Shown: positions 45,994-55,053, counted from the first letter of the stretch. The stretch is 64,000 bases of DNA from CAZYME01 sp964648115 (GCA_964648115.1 CAZYME010000003.1:1-64000), one strand, 5' to 3'. Notes: generated from the letters alone by a model not told the origin. Made by a program: numbers and translations.

Positions 45994-46071
45994 AAAGCAT
46001 TAGCTTGAGCTGAAACCAAAATGAAGATAACGTGAAGACCTATTTCTTAGGTCACGACCCAACCTACTTGC
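45928..46071. repeat. 144-bp palindromic element joining two broken genes
   Basis: Perfect 22-bp inverted ends (45928-45949 and 46050-46071; GCAAGTAGGTTGGGTCGTGA then CC) enclose about 100 nt of AT-rich sequence. The left end sits inside the GNAT gene, the right end inside the IS481-like transposase. It belongs to the GTAGGTTGGGTC family. Confidence 0.85.
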
Positions 46072-46389
46072 TAAGCCATGGCGCTTTAATAGGTCATCAA
46101 TAGTATTTTTTGCAGGCCATAATATATCGCTTCTTTCTTGTTGCAACCAGTTCTTTATCTTTTTAGAGCCCCAATTTGGGTGATGATGTTTTACATCAAG
46201 GATGCTCTGTTCAATATGGCGCGCCATTCTGTTGGCTTGAACAAGTGGTGCTTTTGAGCGCTCTTTAAGGCCATCACCTCCTTATTTTTTGTATCGATTT
46301 ATATATTTATAGGCTGTTTTACTACTGATATTGAAACGCTCACACAATTCCAAAAATGTAGCTTCTTCATTACTGGGGGCTACGTGCAT
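46072..46389 (-). pseudogene. IS481-family transposase remnant
   Basis: The minus strand from 46389 reads EEATFLELCERFNISSKTAY, then KYINRYKK, a stop, then GGDGLKERSKAP. It continues without further stops through HHHPNWGSKKIKNWLQQERS to DLLKRHGLA, where the palindromic element begins. The helix-turn-helix and the HPxWGxxKIxxWL pattern are typical of the N-terminal DNA-binding part of IS481 transposases. The in-frame stop and the loss of the whole DDE catalytic domain make it inactive. It starts 2 nt after the kinase stop codon. Confidence 0.8.
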
Positions 46390-46391
46390 TA

Positions 46392-47789
46392 TTAAAAAAT
46401 GCCTGGGATCCCTACTTCATCATCGTTTATTTGTTCTACTAAATTATCCTCATTAAAATTAAAACCTGGAATTTTCCGTGAAAATTCATAGAAAAACTCA
46501 TAGGACTCAGCAGCGTCCGGGCGCTTCAAAGGGTTGTTATGGCGCATACGTTTAAGTTGGGCAAAAATTAAGCTCGCATCTTTATTTTTTAACCCGGTGA
46601 TTTTAGGGTCCATGGCAACGGATGGGTCACCAAAATTAAATCGATGCTTGAATTTATCCGCTGTGCCTCGAAATACCTTAACTGATTGGAATCCTATGTC
46701 TTTGTTACTGTTGTTAAATTTTTGATACTGAGTCTGGACAGAACGAACCCTACCTTTAGGCAACGCAGAAAACGGTTTATCTATTTCAAGAAATAATTGA
46801 AATAGAACAACACCTAATGCATGAACATCATTTGCTCTTGTAGCTCGTTCGTGATATCCATAAAATTCGGGAGCCATGTAGGCAAGAGTCCCCCCTGTCA
46901 CAATCTCTTCCGGAGCTGTAGCCAGCCCATAATCAATTATATGTGCCATATGTTTATCATCTACGATGATATTAGGTGGCTTGATATCATTATGAATATG
47001 AGCACCTCCATAACCAGCTGTATCATGTAACCCTTGTAATGCTTTAAGCAAAGAAAGTGCTATCTTAAATTTACTTTCAAGACTCAGGAGCGTCAAATCT
47101 AGCTTATCTAAAGTCGCGCCCTTTATTTCTCTAGTGATCAACCAATATTCGGCAAGTGTTTTGGAAGATTTTGCACTTGAGAAATCAAGCCTTATCAACT
47201 CAGCTCCTCTATCAACACTTTTAAGATGAGTAAATTCATTTATTACCATTTGATGATGTTCAACGCAGTTGGAGGAGACATTAATCTGCTTTGCAATATT
47301 TGGGGTGTCAAAAATATTAACTTGCATGTTTTGAAGAGAAACTGTAATTGTCCGCGGACATTTGTAAACTCTGCCAAAGCTACCTTCAGAAAAGGGAGTA
47401 TTTTCGATCACATAACAACAGAATTGATTATCTTTGCGCAACACTAATAAAAAGTGAGAAAGCTCTACTTCAGTTGCCTCAGGTGAGCTTATAGATGCGG
47501 ATGTATGCGGTCGTAGCCGAGGTTGTTGAGCTGGGCTCACAAAACTGGAAGCTATTGCCGACAAATTGGATGGGAGCACTGACCAAAAAGACCAAGCTCT
47601 CGGCTCCGATTGAGTTGGCGAAGTTACATGAGGCTGAGGGATTGCTTCTTCTACAGAAGAAGCAGCAACACCGCTCAATGAATAAGTTCGATTCGGCACG
47701 TAGTAGCGCATCTTAGGATGACTTGAAAGAAGCTTTATTAAATAAAATTGCTCTTGAGAGGATGAAAGATCCAGCAAATTAATATTCAT
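46392..47789 (-). CDS. Eukaryotic-like Ser/Thr protein kinase
   Basis: A 465-residue protein with a Ser/Pro-rich N-terminal region (~40-110) and a kinase domain at about 125-440. It has a glycine-rich loop FSEGSFGRVYK (133-143), a candidate ATP-binding Lys in IAKQI (K167), a catalytic loop HNDIKPPN (266-273; HND instead of HRD), DYG (286-288; in place of DFG) and an APE motif MAPEFYG. Catalytic Asp and Asn are retained, so activity is plausible. There is no membrane helix or PASTA domain. The C-terminus is acidic (NEDNLVEQINDDE). Similar free kinases in Legionella are Dot/Icm effectors; that role is inference. An IS481 remnant follows directly. Confidence 0.85.
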   Translation of the reverse strand: MNINLLDLSSSQEQFYLIKLLSSHPKMRYYVPNRTYSLSGVAASSVEEAIPQPHVTSPTQSEPRAWSFWSVLPSNLSAIASSFVSPAQQPRLRPHTSASISSPEATEVELSHFLLVLRKDNQFCCYVIENTPFSEGSFGRVYKCPRTITVSLQNMQVNIFDTPNIAKQINVSSNCVEHHQMVINEFTHLKSVDRGAELIRLDFSSAKSSKTLAEYWLITREIKGATLDKLDLTLLSLESKFKIALSLLKALQGLHDTAGYGGAHIHNDIKPPNIIVDDKHMAHIIDYGLATAPEEIVTGGTLAYMAPEFYGYHERATRANDVHALGVVLFQLFLEIDKPFSALPKGRVRSVQTQYQKFNNSNKDIGFQSVKVFRGTADKFKHRFNFGDPSVAMDPKITGLKNKDASLIFAQLKRMRHNNPLKRPDAAESYEFFYEFSRKIPGFNFNEDNLVEQINDDEVGIPGIF

Positions 47790-47838
47790 AAAATTCCATT
47801 TTGGTTGTCGCTGTGTGCATTATATAAAATATTTTTAC

Positions 47839-47914
47839 TGGTGCCGTTGGGGCGAATCGAACGCCCGGCCTATTGATTACGAATCAATTGCTCTACCAAC
47901 TGAGCTACAACGGC
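47839..47914 (-). tRNA. tRNA-Thr (anticodon CGT)
   Basis: A 76-nt cloverleaf on the minus strand. Acceptor GCCGTTG pairs with CAACGGC and CCA is encoded. D-arm GCTCAGTTGGTAGAGC. Anticodon stem ATTGA/TCAAT with loop TTCGTAA gives anticodon CGT (reads ACG). T-arm GGGCG-TTCGATT-CGCCC. The kinase gene lies about 50 nt beyond its 3' end. Confidence 0.96.
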
Positions 47915-47951
47915 AAGCCTGCCAAAATTATATACTTCGGTTTAGAAGGTG

Positions 47952-49100
47952 TCACGTAGGCTGGTGTTGTTGGTGCAATACCACACCTAGAGACCAATCT
48001 AGGCCTTGGCCTGCAGCGATGAAATTGACAGGTTCTTCTGGTTGTAGTCCGTAACCATCAACCATTAAGGCATAGTAGTATGAGGAAAAAAGACATGTGC
48101 CGTAGAGGTAATCATTGTTTTGATTTTCTGCAAGTAAATCTTGCCATGAACGTTGGCAGGCTTCGGTATTAGCTTTTTCTAATAATGCTTGATTGGTAAA
48201 TTGTCTACTTCCGAAAAAAACCGGGGGACTATCAAGTAGCGAGGCTACGCCACCCATAGCATACCAAGTGTTATTAGCGTTTCTAGCTATTACTGGTTTT
48301 ACAGCACTATCAACATGATGTGTCTGATTGATAAATTTAGAGATGTCTTGCTGGCAAGATAAAGCGTCTCCCTGCCCTGCCCCCCCACTAGGAAGTGGGT
48401 ACCCATTTGAAAAGCAATTTTCTGAATTTATAAATTGCTGGGAAAGCAGTGTCTGCCCCAGACCCAAGAAACTACGCGCAAACAGTACAAGATGACGACC
48501 ATACACATCTACTTGAAAAAGATCCTTACTATCAATTTTCTCAACATCTTGCACCGGCAGCGTTACTTGTACAGATGCTCCACCCATATCCATAACATTT
48601 ACTAATGGCGCATTGGATGAAGACAAATTTCCTAATTGATAATTTACTGCAAGCCATCCATACACACCCTCTTCACCGCCTGTAATAGTCTTCGACTCCA
48701 TAAGTTGCCATTGCTTTTGCGAAGAAAACCATTGCTCCAAAGCTTGGTAATATGACCGTTGTTTTGTGTCTGGGAGCAATCGCATGCCTGCCGTTGCATA
48801 AAAATAAACTGGCATATTCTGTACGGGCGCCGTATCAAATAGATCATTTAAATATACGCCAATTTTTTGCTGTGTAGGATCTAGGGTAGCAAATCCGGGT
48901 TTTATTTTTTTTGACCACTGCTCGTGAATTAAAATGGGATTATTATTGCTATCAAGATCATAGGAATAGATATGTAATCTTGATCCTGTGCTACCAGCAT
49001 CAACCACCGCAACACAAGACTGCTGCTCGCATGTGGTGCTGGCTGCCTCCACATTGAAAACAACGCTCCAACAAATCAATACAACAATAAAATGCCGCAT
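47952..49100 (-). CDS. Ecto-apyrase of the GDA1/CD39 NTPDase family
   Basis: About 382 residues from the ATG at 49100 (a TTG six codons earlier is also possible). It has a signal peptide FIVVLICWSVVFNVEAAS. The apyrase conserved regions are in order: VVDAGSTGSRLHIY (ACR1), FYATAGMRLL (ACR2), GGEEGVYGWLAVNY (ACR3), MDMGGASVQV (ACR4) and AGQGLDWSLG near the end (ACR5). It hydrolyses nucleoside tri- and diphosphates outside the cytoplasm. The family is largely eukaryotic; among bacteria it is best known from Legionella, where such enzymes support intracellular growth. Confidence 0.93.
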   Translation of the reverse strand: MRHFIVVLICWSVVFNVEAASTTCEQQSCVAVVDAGSTGSRLHIYSYDLDSNNNPILIHEQWSKKIKPGFATLDPTQQKIGVYLNDLFDTAPVQNMPVYFYATAGMRLLPDTKQRSYYQALEQWFSSQKQWQLMESKTITGGEEGVYGWLAVNYQLGNLSSSNAPLVNVMDMGGASVQVTLPVQDVEKIDSKDLFQVDVYGRHLVLFARSFLGLGQTLLSQQFINSENCFSNGYPLPSGGAGQGDALSCQQDISKFINQTHHVDSAVKPVIARNANNTWYAMGGVASLLDSPPVFFGSRQFTNQALLEKANTEACQRSWQDLLAENQNNDYLYGTCLFSSYYYALMVDGYGLQPEEPVNFIAAGQGLDWSLGVVLHQQHQPT

Positions 49101-49261
49101 AAAGTGATAGCCAAGCAATCATAATGTGATAATATTACATTTTGTTCATATTGTTGTCAATTATATTATGCTTTCTCATATAGAATTGTCAAAATAGTCT
49201 AGTAAAATCATACGTATTCCAATAGGATGTTGGAAAAATATTATTTTCACAGGATATACCT

Positions 49262-50395
49262 ATGATTATTGCAGCAATGCATGAATCCAACTCTGAAACG
49301 CGCGTGGCGATCACCCCTGCTTCCGTCAAACAATATATTAAATTGGGTTTTGAGGTAATTTGCGAGCACGAAGCCGGTAAATTATCGGGATTTAGTGATA
49401 GTGACTACGAGCAAGCCGGGGCTGTAATCTTTAAAGATAGAAAATCACTTCTTAATAAAGCCAATGTACTTGTCTGTGTGAATGAACCAACACCCAAAGA
49501 TCTCACTGGGCTATCCGCTCATGCTTTACTAATATGCCCCATTGAAAACGGCCCCGCTAACGATTTATTAAAATGGTGTTGTAAACAAAACATCAGTGTA
49601 TTTTCCATGAACCACATACCCCGCCTCAGTCGCGCACAAAATATAGATAGCCTTTCATCTCAGGCAAATCTTGCCGGCTATCGTGCTGTCATTGAAGCAG
49701 TGGCCTATTTTAATCGAGCCATTCCTATGATGATGACCTCCGCTGGAATGATTCATCCCGCTAAAGTGTTGATTCTCGGAGCGGGTGTAGCAGGCTTGCA
49801 AGCAATAGCAACAGCCAAGCGCTTGGGTGCTGTGGTGTATGCTTTTGATGTACGTGCGGCTGCTAAAGAACAAGTTAATAGCTTAAATGCAGAGTTCATC
49901 GAAGTAGGCATAGAGCAAAATAGTGAAACAGCGGGGGGCTATGCCAAAGAGGCTTCTGCTGATTACCAACGTCTACAGGCAGAATTAATTGATAAGTACG
50001 CACGTCTTGCTGATATTGTGATTTGTACAGCCCTTATCCCAGGTAAAAAAGCGCCTGTATTGTTGCCTAAAAAGACTGTAGAGCAAATGAAACCAGGGGC
50101 AGTGATTGTGGATTTAGCAACTGCTAGAGGTGGGAATTGCGAGCTAAGCGTGCGTGATAAAGTAGTTGAGCATGGGCAAATAACATTGATTGGCTATAGC
50201 AATATGGCAGGGCTCATCCCTGCAACCGCCAGTGATTTATATGCTAACAATTTAGTAAATTTGCTGCATCTACTGACCACATCACCTCTCAAATTAAATT
50301 TCAATCCAGAAGATGAAATCATCAAACAAGCCCTGCTTTGTCATGATGGTCTTTCGCTTCCGTTTCAAACTGAAAAGGAGCTTCAGCATGGCTGA
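49262..50395 (+). CDS. pntAA: NAD(P) transhydrogenase alpha subunit, part 1
   Basis: A 377-residue NAD(H)-binding domain I of proton-translocating transhydrogenase. Signature segments are HESNSETRVAITPASVKQYI at the start, RAQNIDSLSSQANLAGYRAV, the Rossmann motif VLILGAGVAGLQAIATAKRL, and VIVDLATARGGNCE. It binds NADH and delivers hydride to NADP+ on the beta subunit. The split alpha subunit (separate soluble and membrane parts) is the common three-gene form. The next gene overlaps its end by 8 nt. Confidence 0.95.
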   Translation: MIIAAMHESNSETRVAITPASVKQYIKLGFEVICEHEAGKLSGFSDSDYEQAGAVIFKDRKSLLNKANVLVCVNEPTPKDLTGLSAHALLICPIENGPANDLLKWCCKQNISVFSMNHIPRLSRAQNIDSLSSQANLAGYRAVIEAVAYFNRAIPMMMTSAGMIHPAKVLILGAGVAGLQAIATAKRLGAVVYAFDVRAAAKEQVNSLNAEFIEVGIEQNSETAGGYAKEASADYQRLQAELIDKYARLADIVICTALIPGKKAPVLLPKKTVEQMKPGAVIVDLATARGGNCELSVRDKVVEHGQITLIGYSNMAGLIPATASDLYANNLVNLLHLLTTSPLKLNFNPEDEIIKQALLCHDGLSLPFQTEKELQHG

Positions 50396-50684
50396 TATGC
50401 ATACTATGAGCAACCCCTATGTCACCATCATGACCATCTTCGTATTGGCCTGTTTTGTTGGATACTATGTAGTATGGAAAGTCACACCTGCCTTGCACAC
50501 GCCGTTAATGTCAGTAACTAATGCTATATCGAGCATTATCATTCTTGGTGCATTAATTGCTGCAGGCAGTCACTTCACAGGTGCCATTACCTTCCTAGGT
50601 GGACTGGGTATTTTCATCACAGCTATCAATATTTTTGGTGGCTTCGTCGTCACACAACGCATGCTGCGCATGTATAAAAAATAA
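50388..50684 (+). CDS. pntAB: NAD(P) transhydrogenase alpha subunit, part 2 (membrane)
   Basis: A 98-residue membrane protein starting MADMHTMSNPYVTIMTIFVL, with three predicted helices, including PLMSVTNAISSIIILGALI, the conserved stretch of the PntA membrane domain, and GGFVVTQRMLRMYKK at the end. The ATG at 50388 is chosen because AAAGGAG lies 8 nt upstream, and it overlaps the pntAA stop. With PntB it forms the proton channel. Confidence 0.94.
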   Translation: MADMHTMSNPYVTIMTIFVLACFVGYYVVWKVTPALHTPLMSVTNAISSIIILGALIAAGSHFTGAITFLGGLGIFITAINIFGGFVVTQRMLRMYKK

Positions 50685-50733
50685 TGAATCCTTTGAGTAC
50701 CATAGCAATCAATTATTGTAAGGCAGATTACAT

Positions 50734-52125
50734 ATGACAACATTCGTCTCATTTTTTTATTTAATAGCCGCCGTATGTTTTATACTGGCACTGAAAGGTC
50801 TAGCAAGCCCCTCTAGCGCAAGACGAGGGAATAGTCTGGGCATTTTTGGGATGGCCATCGCTATTGGAGCCACACTCCTCATTCCCACTGTCCATCACCA
50901 TATCCTGCTCATCGCTTTAATTCTCGCAGGTGGTTGTGTTGGCACACTGATAGCGCTCAAAATTAATATGACTGCGATTCCACAGTTAGTCGCTGGATTT
51001 CATTCATTGGTTGGCTTGGCGGCGGTGCTTGTCGCGTTTTGCGCTTTTTTATCACCTAATTCATTTAACATAGGAACTTTTGGTTCAATAGCACGTGCCA
51101 GCCTGGTTGAAATGAGCCTCGGTTTGATTATTGGTGCCATCACCTTCTCGGGCTCAATCATTGCTTTTCTAAAATTACAGGGGCTGGTTTCAGGAAAGCC
51201 GCTGCGATTTAAGGGTCAAAAGCTAGTTAATTTACTGATTACGATAATCCTCCTGGGTTTGTTAATCACGTTTATTATTTATCAGTCATACATTGCGTTT
51301 GCATTACTTGCCTTATGCTCTCTGCTGCTGGGCGTATTTCTTATTGTTCCTATTGGTGGCGCTGACATGCCGGTTGTGATTTCTATGCTCAATTCATACT
51401 CCGGTTGGGCCGCAGCAGGTATTGGATTTACCTTGACCAATCACTTACTGGTTATTACAGGCGCATTGGTTGGGGCTAGCGGTGCTATTTTAAGCTACAT
51501 CATGTGTGTTGGAATGAACCGCTCGATCATTAATGTCATTTTCGGTGGGTTGCAATCCAACGGACCCGAAACAAATCAAGGCTCTCAGATTGAATCGCGA
51601 CAAGTTAGACAGGCGAATGGAGAGGATGCGGCTTTTTTACTCAGTAATGCTCATGATGTGATTATTGTACCCGGCTACGGCATGGCAGTTGCTCACGCGC
51701 AACATGCAGTCAAAGAGCTAGTAGAAGAACTAGAAGCACGCTCAATCCGTGTTCGTTTTGCTATCCACCCAGTTGCAGGGCGCATGCCAGGGCATATGAA
51801 TGTGCTCTTAGCTGAAGCGAACATTCCTTATGATCGCGTATTTGAACAAAGCGAAATTAATCGCGACTTTGCAACTTGTGATGTAGCTTTAGTCGTTGGT
51901 GCGAACGACATCACTAACCCAGCAGCCAAAACGGATTCAAGCTCACCTATTTATGGAATGCCTATTTTAGATGTTGAAAAAGCAAAAACGGTTTTATTCG
52001 TAAAACGCAGCCTTGCCTCAGGGTACGCGGGTGTTGAAAACGAGCTGTTTTACCATGATAACACCCACATGTTATTTGGTGACGCCAAAGTGATGTTAGA
52101 ATCTATTGCTAAGGCGATGAGCTAG
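50734..52125 (+). CDS. pntB: NAD(P) transhydrogenase beta subunit
   Basis: A 463-residue protein: an N-terminal membrane part with about nine helices (to ~270), then the NADP(H)-binding domain III. Conserved segments are PQLVAGFHSLVGLAAVLVA, GGADMPVVISMLNSYSGWAA, then VIIVPGYGMAVAHAQH (the NADP-binding loop), IHPVAGRMPGHMNVLLAEA and VVGANDITNPAA. It uses the proton gradient to make NADPH from NADH. Length matches E. coli PntB (462). Third gene of the pnt operon, 49 nt after pntAB. Confidence 0.96.
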   Translation: MTTFVSFFYLIAAVCFILALKGLASPSSARRGNSLGIFGMAIAIGATLLIPTVHHHILLIALILAGGCVGTLIALKINMTAIPQLVAGFHSLVGLAAVLVAFCAFLSPNSFNIGTFGSIARASLVEMSLGLIIGAITFSGSIIAFLKLQGLVSGKPLRFKGQKLVNLLITIILLGLLITFIIYQSYIAFALLALCSLLLGVFLIVPIGGADMPVVISMLNSYSGWAAAGIGFTLTNHLLVITGALVGASGAILSYIMCVGMNRSIINVIFGGLQSNGPETNQGSQIESRQVRQANGEDAAFLLSNAHDVIIVPGYGMAVAHAQHAVKELVEELEARSIRVRFAIHPVAGRMPGHMNVLLAEANIPYDRVFEQSEINRDFATCDVALVVGANDITNPAAKTDSSSPIYGMPILDVEKAKTVLFVKRSLASGYAGVENELFYHDNTHMLFGDAKVMLESIAKAMS

Positions 52126-52160
52126 GGCCTTAATGAATCCAAAAGCATTTCATTTTGTGA

Positions 52161-52180
52161 GCCAATTCTATAGAATTGGC
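52161..52180. promoter_or_regulatory. 20-bp perfect palindrome after pntB
   Basis: GCCAATTCTATAGAATTGGC is fully self-complementary, 35 nt after the pntB stop. With no loop and no T-run it is a better operator candidate than a terminator. The rest of the ~245-nt gap up to 52373 shows only AGGAG before the next ATG. Confidence 0.35.
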
Positions 52181-52372
52181 CCGCTATTGAGGTATGTATT
52201 TATTATTCATAAAGCCTATATTTTACAGAAGCCGAACTATAATTTGATTACAAGCTGTCATGCAAGGAAGCTTTAAAACAGCCTTAAATTTTTATTAAAT
52301 GTCTTCTAATTTGCCAAATATTAAAAATAAAGATATCTTGGCGTATTTATTTTACATATAAGGAGATTTTAT

Positions 52373-52759
52373 ATGATGAGAAAAGTCGGGCTCACCTTGC
52401 TTTGTGCAAGTAGTTTATTAACTACAGATGCATTTTCCACTACATATAGCACTTTTACAGTGGGACGCCCTATTGAGTATGAAATTCCAGTTAATGACCC
52501 ACTGGTTATTTCTAATATTCTTTTTTGGCAGATTAAAGCAGTCTGCCTCATCATTAGCGACCCTCCAGGAAACCCCTTAAAAGTTACTATGCTGCGAAAA
52601 ACAGGTTCCGTTAACGACACACCATTAGCCACAGGCGATTCAATAGGGCTAACTGTACAGCCCGGCGACATATTCAATGTGACAGCAGATTCTGGGGCAA
52701 AGGTTCAACTGGTTAACCTGGGTAGCAAACCAATTAAGGCAAGTTGTTCGGCAGTATAA
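52373..52759 (+). CDS. Small secreted protein, paralogue of the 1782-2138 gene
   Basis: A 128-residue protein with a signal peptide MMRKVGLTLLCASSLLTTDA and a small, probably all-beta mature domain. A Trp-x(5)-Cys pair (WQIKAVC) and a final Cys (IKASCSAV) match WTLNATC and EAVCA of the paralogue. The C-terminal pattern G-D-S-I-x-L-T-V-x-x-G-D...V-x-L-V-N-L-G is also shared. AGGAG lies 8 nt before the ATG. Function unknown; exported and probably disulfide-bonded. The two copies lie 50 kb apart in opposite orientations and are clearly diverged, so this is an old family. Confidence 0.78.
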   Translation: MMRKVGLTLLCASSLLTTDAFSTTYSTFTVGRPIEYEIPVNDPLVISNILFWQIKAVCLIISDPPGNPLKVTMLRKTGSVNDTPLATGDSIGLTVQPGDIFNVTADSGAKVQLVNLGSKPIKASCSAV

Positions 52760-52812
52760 TAGGAGTATCTGTCCTGCCATCTGATTTCTGCTTTAGTGTC
52801 ATACCCAATATC

Positions 52813-52900
52813 GTCTTTGCGAGCGTTAGCGAAGCAATCCAGTGGCCTAGGTGCTAATTTTAAAGACACTGGATTGCTTCGCTAACGCTCGCAAAGACGC
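52813..52900. repeat. REP-type palindrome with perfect 33-bp arms
   Basis: CGTCTTTGCGAGCGTTAGCG, then AAGCAATCCAGTG, at 52813-52845 is exactly complementary to 52868-52900 around a 22-nt loop. The CGTCxTTGCGAGC...GCAATCC theme is a widespread bacterial intergenic palindrome. It lies between two convergent genes, where it could end transcription from both sides. Confidence 0.9.
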
Positions 52901-52958
52901 AATTTACATACCCCGTGAACGATCAATGGCGTCAACGATTACAACGATGTAATTAAAG

Positions 52959-54539
52959 TTAATGCTCACGTGTTGCGGAAAATTCTATTTTGGGATAGCG
53001 CTCTTGTGCCATGGATAGGTTAACTCTAGTCGGGGCTAGATACATTAGTGTATCTCCTCCGTCCAGTGCTAAGTAATCATAAGCCTTGTTACGAAACTCC
53101 TCCATGGCTTTATCATCGCTGGCATAGACCCAGCGTGCACAAGATACACTCACTGTTTCATACACACAATCCACTTTATATTCATGCTTGAGACGGTGAG
53201 CAACAACATCAAACTGCAACACGCCTACCGCGCCTAAAATCAATTGATTACTGTTCAATGGCCTAAATACTTGCGTAGCACCCTCTTCTGACAGCTCAAT
53301 TAACCCTTTGATTAATGCCTTGCTTTTTAATGGATCTTTAAGGCGAACCAAACGAAATAATTCAGGAGCAAAATTAGGTATCCCTGTAAATTTTAGATTT
53401 TCACCTTGTGTAAATGTATCACCAATCCGTATAGTTCCATGGTTATGCAAGCCGATAATATCACCTGCTAATGCCATATCTGCATGCGCCCTATCTCCTG
53501 CCATGAACGTTAATGCATTAGCTATTTGTACATCTTTTCCTAAACGAAGATGGCTTAGCTTCATACCTTTTTTAAATGTGCCTGAACAAATACGTAAGAA
53601 AGCAATGCGATCACGGTGTTTTGGATCCATGTTTGCCTGAATTTTAAAGACAAACCCTGTGAAATTGTCTTCCTGCGGGGATACAAGCCGCTCTTGTGTT
53701 ACATGTGGCATAGGACCTGGCGCCCACTTTGCAAAATCGTCCAACAGTTCCTTAATACCAAAATTATTGATAGCTGAACCAAAATAAACAGGTGTCATTT
53801 TCCCTGACAAATAATCATCCAGATTAAACTCATGCGAGGCGCCTTTAACCAAGTTAATTTCTTCACGTAGTTCCAAAGCCATATCACCGAGTAATTCGTC
53901 TAATTGTGGGTTGTCGAGGCCTTTAATTTGCAGTGCTTCTTGTTTTTGTGCATTTTTACCAGATTGATATAGATAAACTATATCCTCATAAAGATGATAA
54001 ATACCTTTGAATCGCTTACCCATTCCAACTGGCCACGTTACTGGCGCACATTGAATACCAAGCACTGTTTCAACTTCATCGAGCAATTCAATAGGCTCAC
54101 GGCCCTCGCGATCTAATTTATTAATGAACGTCATAATAGGTGTATCACGCAAGCGACAAACTTCCATCAATTTAACCGTACGGTCTTCGACACCTTTCGC
54201 TACGTCAATAACCATCAAAGCGGAGTCAACAGCAGTTAATGTTCGGTATGTATCTTCCGAGAAATCTTCATGACCTGGTGTATCCAACAAATTCATTACA
54301 TGCTGGTTATGCACAAATTGCATAACAGACGTGGTTATAGAAATACCACGCTCTTTTTCCATTTCCATCCAGTCTGAGGTTGCATGACGAGTCGCTTTTC
54401 GACCCTTTACTGTACCTGCTAATTGAATAGCACCCCCAAATAACAGCAATTTTTCAGTAACCGTTGTTTTCCCTGCATCAGGGTGAGAAATAATCGCAAA
54501 TGTGCGCCGTTTGGTGAAATCTACATAAAAATCTGACAT
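52959..54539 (-). CDS. prfC: Peptide chain release factor 3
   Basis: A 526-residue translational GTPase that recycles RF1/RF2 after termination. G motifs: HPDAGKTTVTEKLL (G1), DTPGHEDFSEDTYRTL (G3) and NKLDREGREP (G4). The early FTKRRTFAIISHPDAGKTT stretch and the C-terminal YPKIEFSATREH are RF3-specific rather than EF-G. Length equals E. coli RF3 (529). Monocistronic. Confidence 0.97.
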   Translation of the reverse strand: MSDFYVDFTKRRTFAIISHPDAGKTTVTEKLLLFGGAIQLAGTVKGRKATRHATSDWMEMEKERGISITTSVMQFVHNQHVMNLLDTPGHEDFSEDTYRTLTAVDSALMVIDVAKGVEDRTVKLMEVCRLRDTPIMTFINKLDREGREPIELLDEVETVLGIQCAPVTWPVGMGKRFKGIYHLYEDIVYLYQSGKNAQKQEALQIKGLDNPQLDELLGDMALELREEINLVKGASHEFNLDDYLSGKMTPVYFGSAINNFGIKELLDDFAKWAPGPMPHVTQERLVSPQEDNFTGFVFKIQANMDPKHRDRIAFLRICSGTFKKGMKLSHLRLGKDVQIANALTFMAGDRAHADMALAGDIIGLHNHGTIRIGDTFTQGENLKFTGIPNFAPELFRLVRLKDPLKSKALIKGLIELSEEGATQVFRPLNSNQLILGAVGVLQFDVVAHRLKHEYKVDCVYETVSVSCARWVYASDDKAMEEFRNKAYDYLALDGGDTLMYLAPTRVNLSMAQERYPKIEFSATREH

Positions 54540-54657
54540 GGCTACTACCTGTGACGAGGGATTGGAACTAAGTATTGCATTTTAATGGAAATATGATTAA
54601 CAAACAATTTTAGACGGTATACTATAAAGATTGCAGGAAGTTTCGATTGGAGAATTT

Positions 54658-55053
54658 ATGCCGTACAGTGGAATAAAAACCAACGAGTTTTGTTGGAATC
54701 GGTTAATGACACCGGATGTCAATGCAGCCAAGAAATTTTATTGCAAGCTATTTGGTTGGGAATTACATAAATCTAATCTCGGCGACCTATCCCTTCTTAT
54801 TTTCACCGATGGGGATAAACAGGTTGGGGGTTTGATTGAAACACCTATTGGGTTAGAGGAGACTTTTAATCCTCACTGGCTGGGCTTTATTGCCGTGGAA
54901 GACATTAACCTCACAATAGAGAAAGCAGTGGAACTAGGAGCAACGGTTATCCTTCCAGTAAAAACGATTGGCACGAATGGCCTTGTATCTATTCTTCTAG
55001 ATCCAACCGGGGCAAGAATTGGAATATGGCAGGCTTCGAGTGAGATGTATTGA
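54658..55053 (+). CDS. VOC-family (glyoxalase/bleomycin-resistance-like) protein
   Basis: About 131 residues. The ATG at 54658 is chosen because GGAG lies 5 nt upstream; the TTG at 54631 is a weaker option. Sequence pattern: FCWNRLMTPDVNAAKKFYCK, then LFGWELHK at the start, PHWLGFIAVEDINLTIEKAV in the middle and LLDPTGARIGIWQ at the end. This is the pattern of VOC proteins annotated as glyoxalase/CFP32-like. The canonical glyoxalase I metal ligands are not all evident, so enzyme function is uncertain. Confidence 0.8.
   Translation: MPYSGIKTNEFCWNRLMTPDVNAAKKFYCKLFGWELHKSNLGDLSLLIFTDGDKQVGGLIETPIGLEETFNPHWLGFIAVEDINLTIEKAVELGATVILPVKTIGTNGLVSILLDPTGARIGIWQASSEMY

Noticed and set aside
47839..47870. 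tRNA-Thr 3' end as an integration (att) site for an island
   Set aside because: I found no second copy of the tRNA 3' end and no integrase in the window.
47815..48054. Plus-strand frame of 79 codons across the tRNA gene
   Set aside because: It is the antisense of tRNA-Thr and of the apyrase gene end.
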